6,140 nucleotides of DNA from Acidobacteriota bacterium (lineage in GTDB: Bacteria; Acidobacteriota; UBA890), in assembly GCA_002722645.1 (NCBI GenBank), contig PBML01000025.1:7853-13992 (forward strand), in the 5' to 3' direction. Of the stretch, positions 5,276 through 6,140 are shown in pieces. The notes beneath the pieces are model-generated. The model was not told the origin of the DNA, made no database searches, and was given only the letters and a program-made list of their open reading frames with translations. Position 1 is the first letter of the stretch. Each line of letters starts with the position of its first letter. The position numbers and the translations under genes are program-made.

Positions 5276-6140
5276 AGCCCTCCTGCGTAGCCATGTTTTG
5301 CGGCAGGTAGTCATCGTCATGCCCCGGAACACTGTATTCATAGGGACCGTTGTAAACGACTGGGATAGTCTCAAAATTACCGTGGCCAAGCGGCGGCGAT
5401 GTAGTCGCAACCCACTCCAGTGTCGTTGCCTGCCAGGGGTTGGAATCGACTACCTCACCTTTCTTTATGCTCCAGAAAAAGTTGAAGATGAAGGGTAACT
5501 GGGCGAGCCCAAGGAGGAACGCCGAGTTCGACATGAAAGCGTTCCATTCAAGCACACCTTGGGCATGCGAGTAGGTCGCGCCGCCGTCATACAGCCGCCG
5601 TGAAACTCCGGCAAGCCCTTGCAGAAACATCGGGAAGAAAACTCCATTGATGAAAACTAGAGAAGCAAAGAAATGGATCTTGCCGAGCATTTCGTTCATT
5701 CGACGACCAGTTACCTTGGGATACCAATAGTAGATCCCTGCAAACAGCGCAAAGATAGTTCCGGGCGCCACCACATAGTGAAAATGTCCAATGACATAGT
5801 AGGTGTCATGCAGGTGAATGTCGGACGGCGACAAACCAAGCGGCAGACCAGTCAGTCCACCGATGCCAAACATCGGCAGGAATGCTAGAGCAAACAGCAT
5901 TGGTGTGTTGAAGCGGATCGAGGCTCCCCACAAAGTGATCAAGAGTGCTGTCAAGATCACCACCGACGGGACGGAGATGATCATCGTCGTAGTCTGGAAA
6001 AACGCGTTCATCACCGTACCCATGCCAGTCATAAACATATGGTGCGCCCAGACGACGAAAGACATGAAGCCGAGAAAAATGATCGAGTATACAAGCGGCT
6101 TGTAGCCCCACAGTGGCTTACGGGTGTTGTTTGCGATGAC
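5274..6140 (-). CDS. coxA: Cytochrome c oxidase subunit I, C-terminal part (5' end outside the window)
   Basis: CoxA holds the catalytic centre that reduces oxygen to water and pumps protons. The C-terminal 288 residues are present; the frame is open to the right edge, so the internal ATG at 6065 is not the start. Seen: the CuB ligand pair in W-A-H-H-M-F (codons 6044-6039); the Mg-site pair H-D in H-D-T-Y-Y-V (5810-5805); and the heme a3 and heme a ligands in G-H-F-H-Y-V (5786-5784 and 5780-5778). The end region carries the usual N-P-W-Q-A-T-T-L-E-W. Odd: where classical A-type enzymes read V-P-T-G-I-K, this reads V-P-S-V-V-I, so the K-channel lysine is replaced by Ile (5957-5955). The cross-linked Tyr/His and the D-channel residues lie outside the window. 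With a CuA-bearing coxB in the operon, cytochrome c rather than quinol is the electron donor. Confidence 0.97.
   Translation of the reverse strand, partial: VIANNTRKPLWGYKPLVYSIIFLGFMSFVVWAHHMFMTGMGTVMNAFFQTTTMIISVPSVVILTALLITLWGASIRFNTPMLFALAFLPMFGIGGLTGLPLGLSPSDIHLHDTYYVIGHFHYVVAPGTIFALFAGIYYWYPKVTGRRMNEMLGKIHFFASLVFINGVFFPMFLQGLAGVSRRLYDGGATYSHAQGVLEWNAFMSNSAFLLGLAQLPFIFNFFWSIKKGEVVDSNPWQATTLEWVATTSPPLGHGNFETIPVVYNGPYEYSVPGHDDDYLPQNMATQEG

Overview
The window looks like a chromosomal segment of a Gram-negative, aerobically respiring bacterium, most likely a proteobacterium and possibly a gammaproteobacterium. This rests on a lipobox-bearing secreted protein, a 264-residue thymidylate synthase that keeps the E. 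coli numbering of its active-site residues, and a cytochrome c oxidase operon. The assignment is an inference from protein character only. No rRNA, tRNA, mobile element, CRISPR array or phage signal is visible.

Layout. (1) Positions 1-773, minus strand: most of a lipoprotein related to the COG4798-type class I methyltransferases, running off the left edge. Its glycine-rich SAM-binding loop is strikingly degenerate. (2) About 786-1094: a divergent intergenic region that must hold the promoters for both directions, with no motif I can call firmly. (3) 1095-2416, plus strand: thyA followed after 29 nt by folA, a thymidylate/tetrahydrofolate pair. (4) 2417-2477: a short convergent gap. (5) 2478-6140, minus strand: one tightly packed cytochrome oxidase operon. 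In transcription order it holds coxA (its start lies beyond the right edge), coxC, a subunit IV gene, a 68-residue two-helix membrane protein, an 89-residue CPVC-motif membrane protein, coxB, and a CoA-pyrophosphatase-type Nudix hydrolase.

How the genes work together. ThyA turns dUMP into dTMP while oxidising methylene-tetrahydrofolate to dihydrofolate, and FolA reduces dihydrofolate again. CoxB takes electrons from cytochrome c through the binuclear CuA centre and CoxA reduces oxygen at heme a3-CuB. CoxC and subunit IV are accessory membrane subunits. The two small proteins between subunit IV and coxB are candidate uncharacterised subunits or copper/assembly factors.

Points worth attention: coxB sits at the end of the oxidase genes rather than before coxA. 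CoxA has Ile where the K-channel lysine normally lies. CoxB uses the C-x-Q-x-C form of the CuA site and has two extra cysteines. The Nudix frame continues about 30 family-like codons upstream of its first conventional start, overlapping coxB. Most junctions in the oxidase operon are nearly fused, with stop codons built into Shine-Dalgarno sequences.
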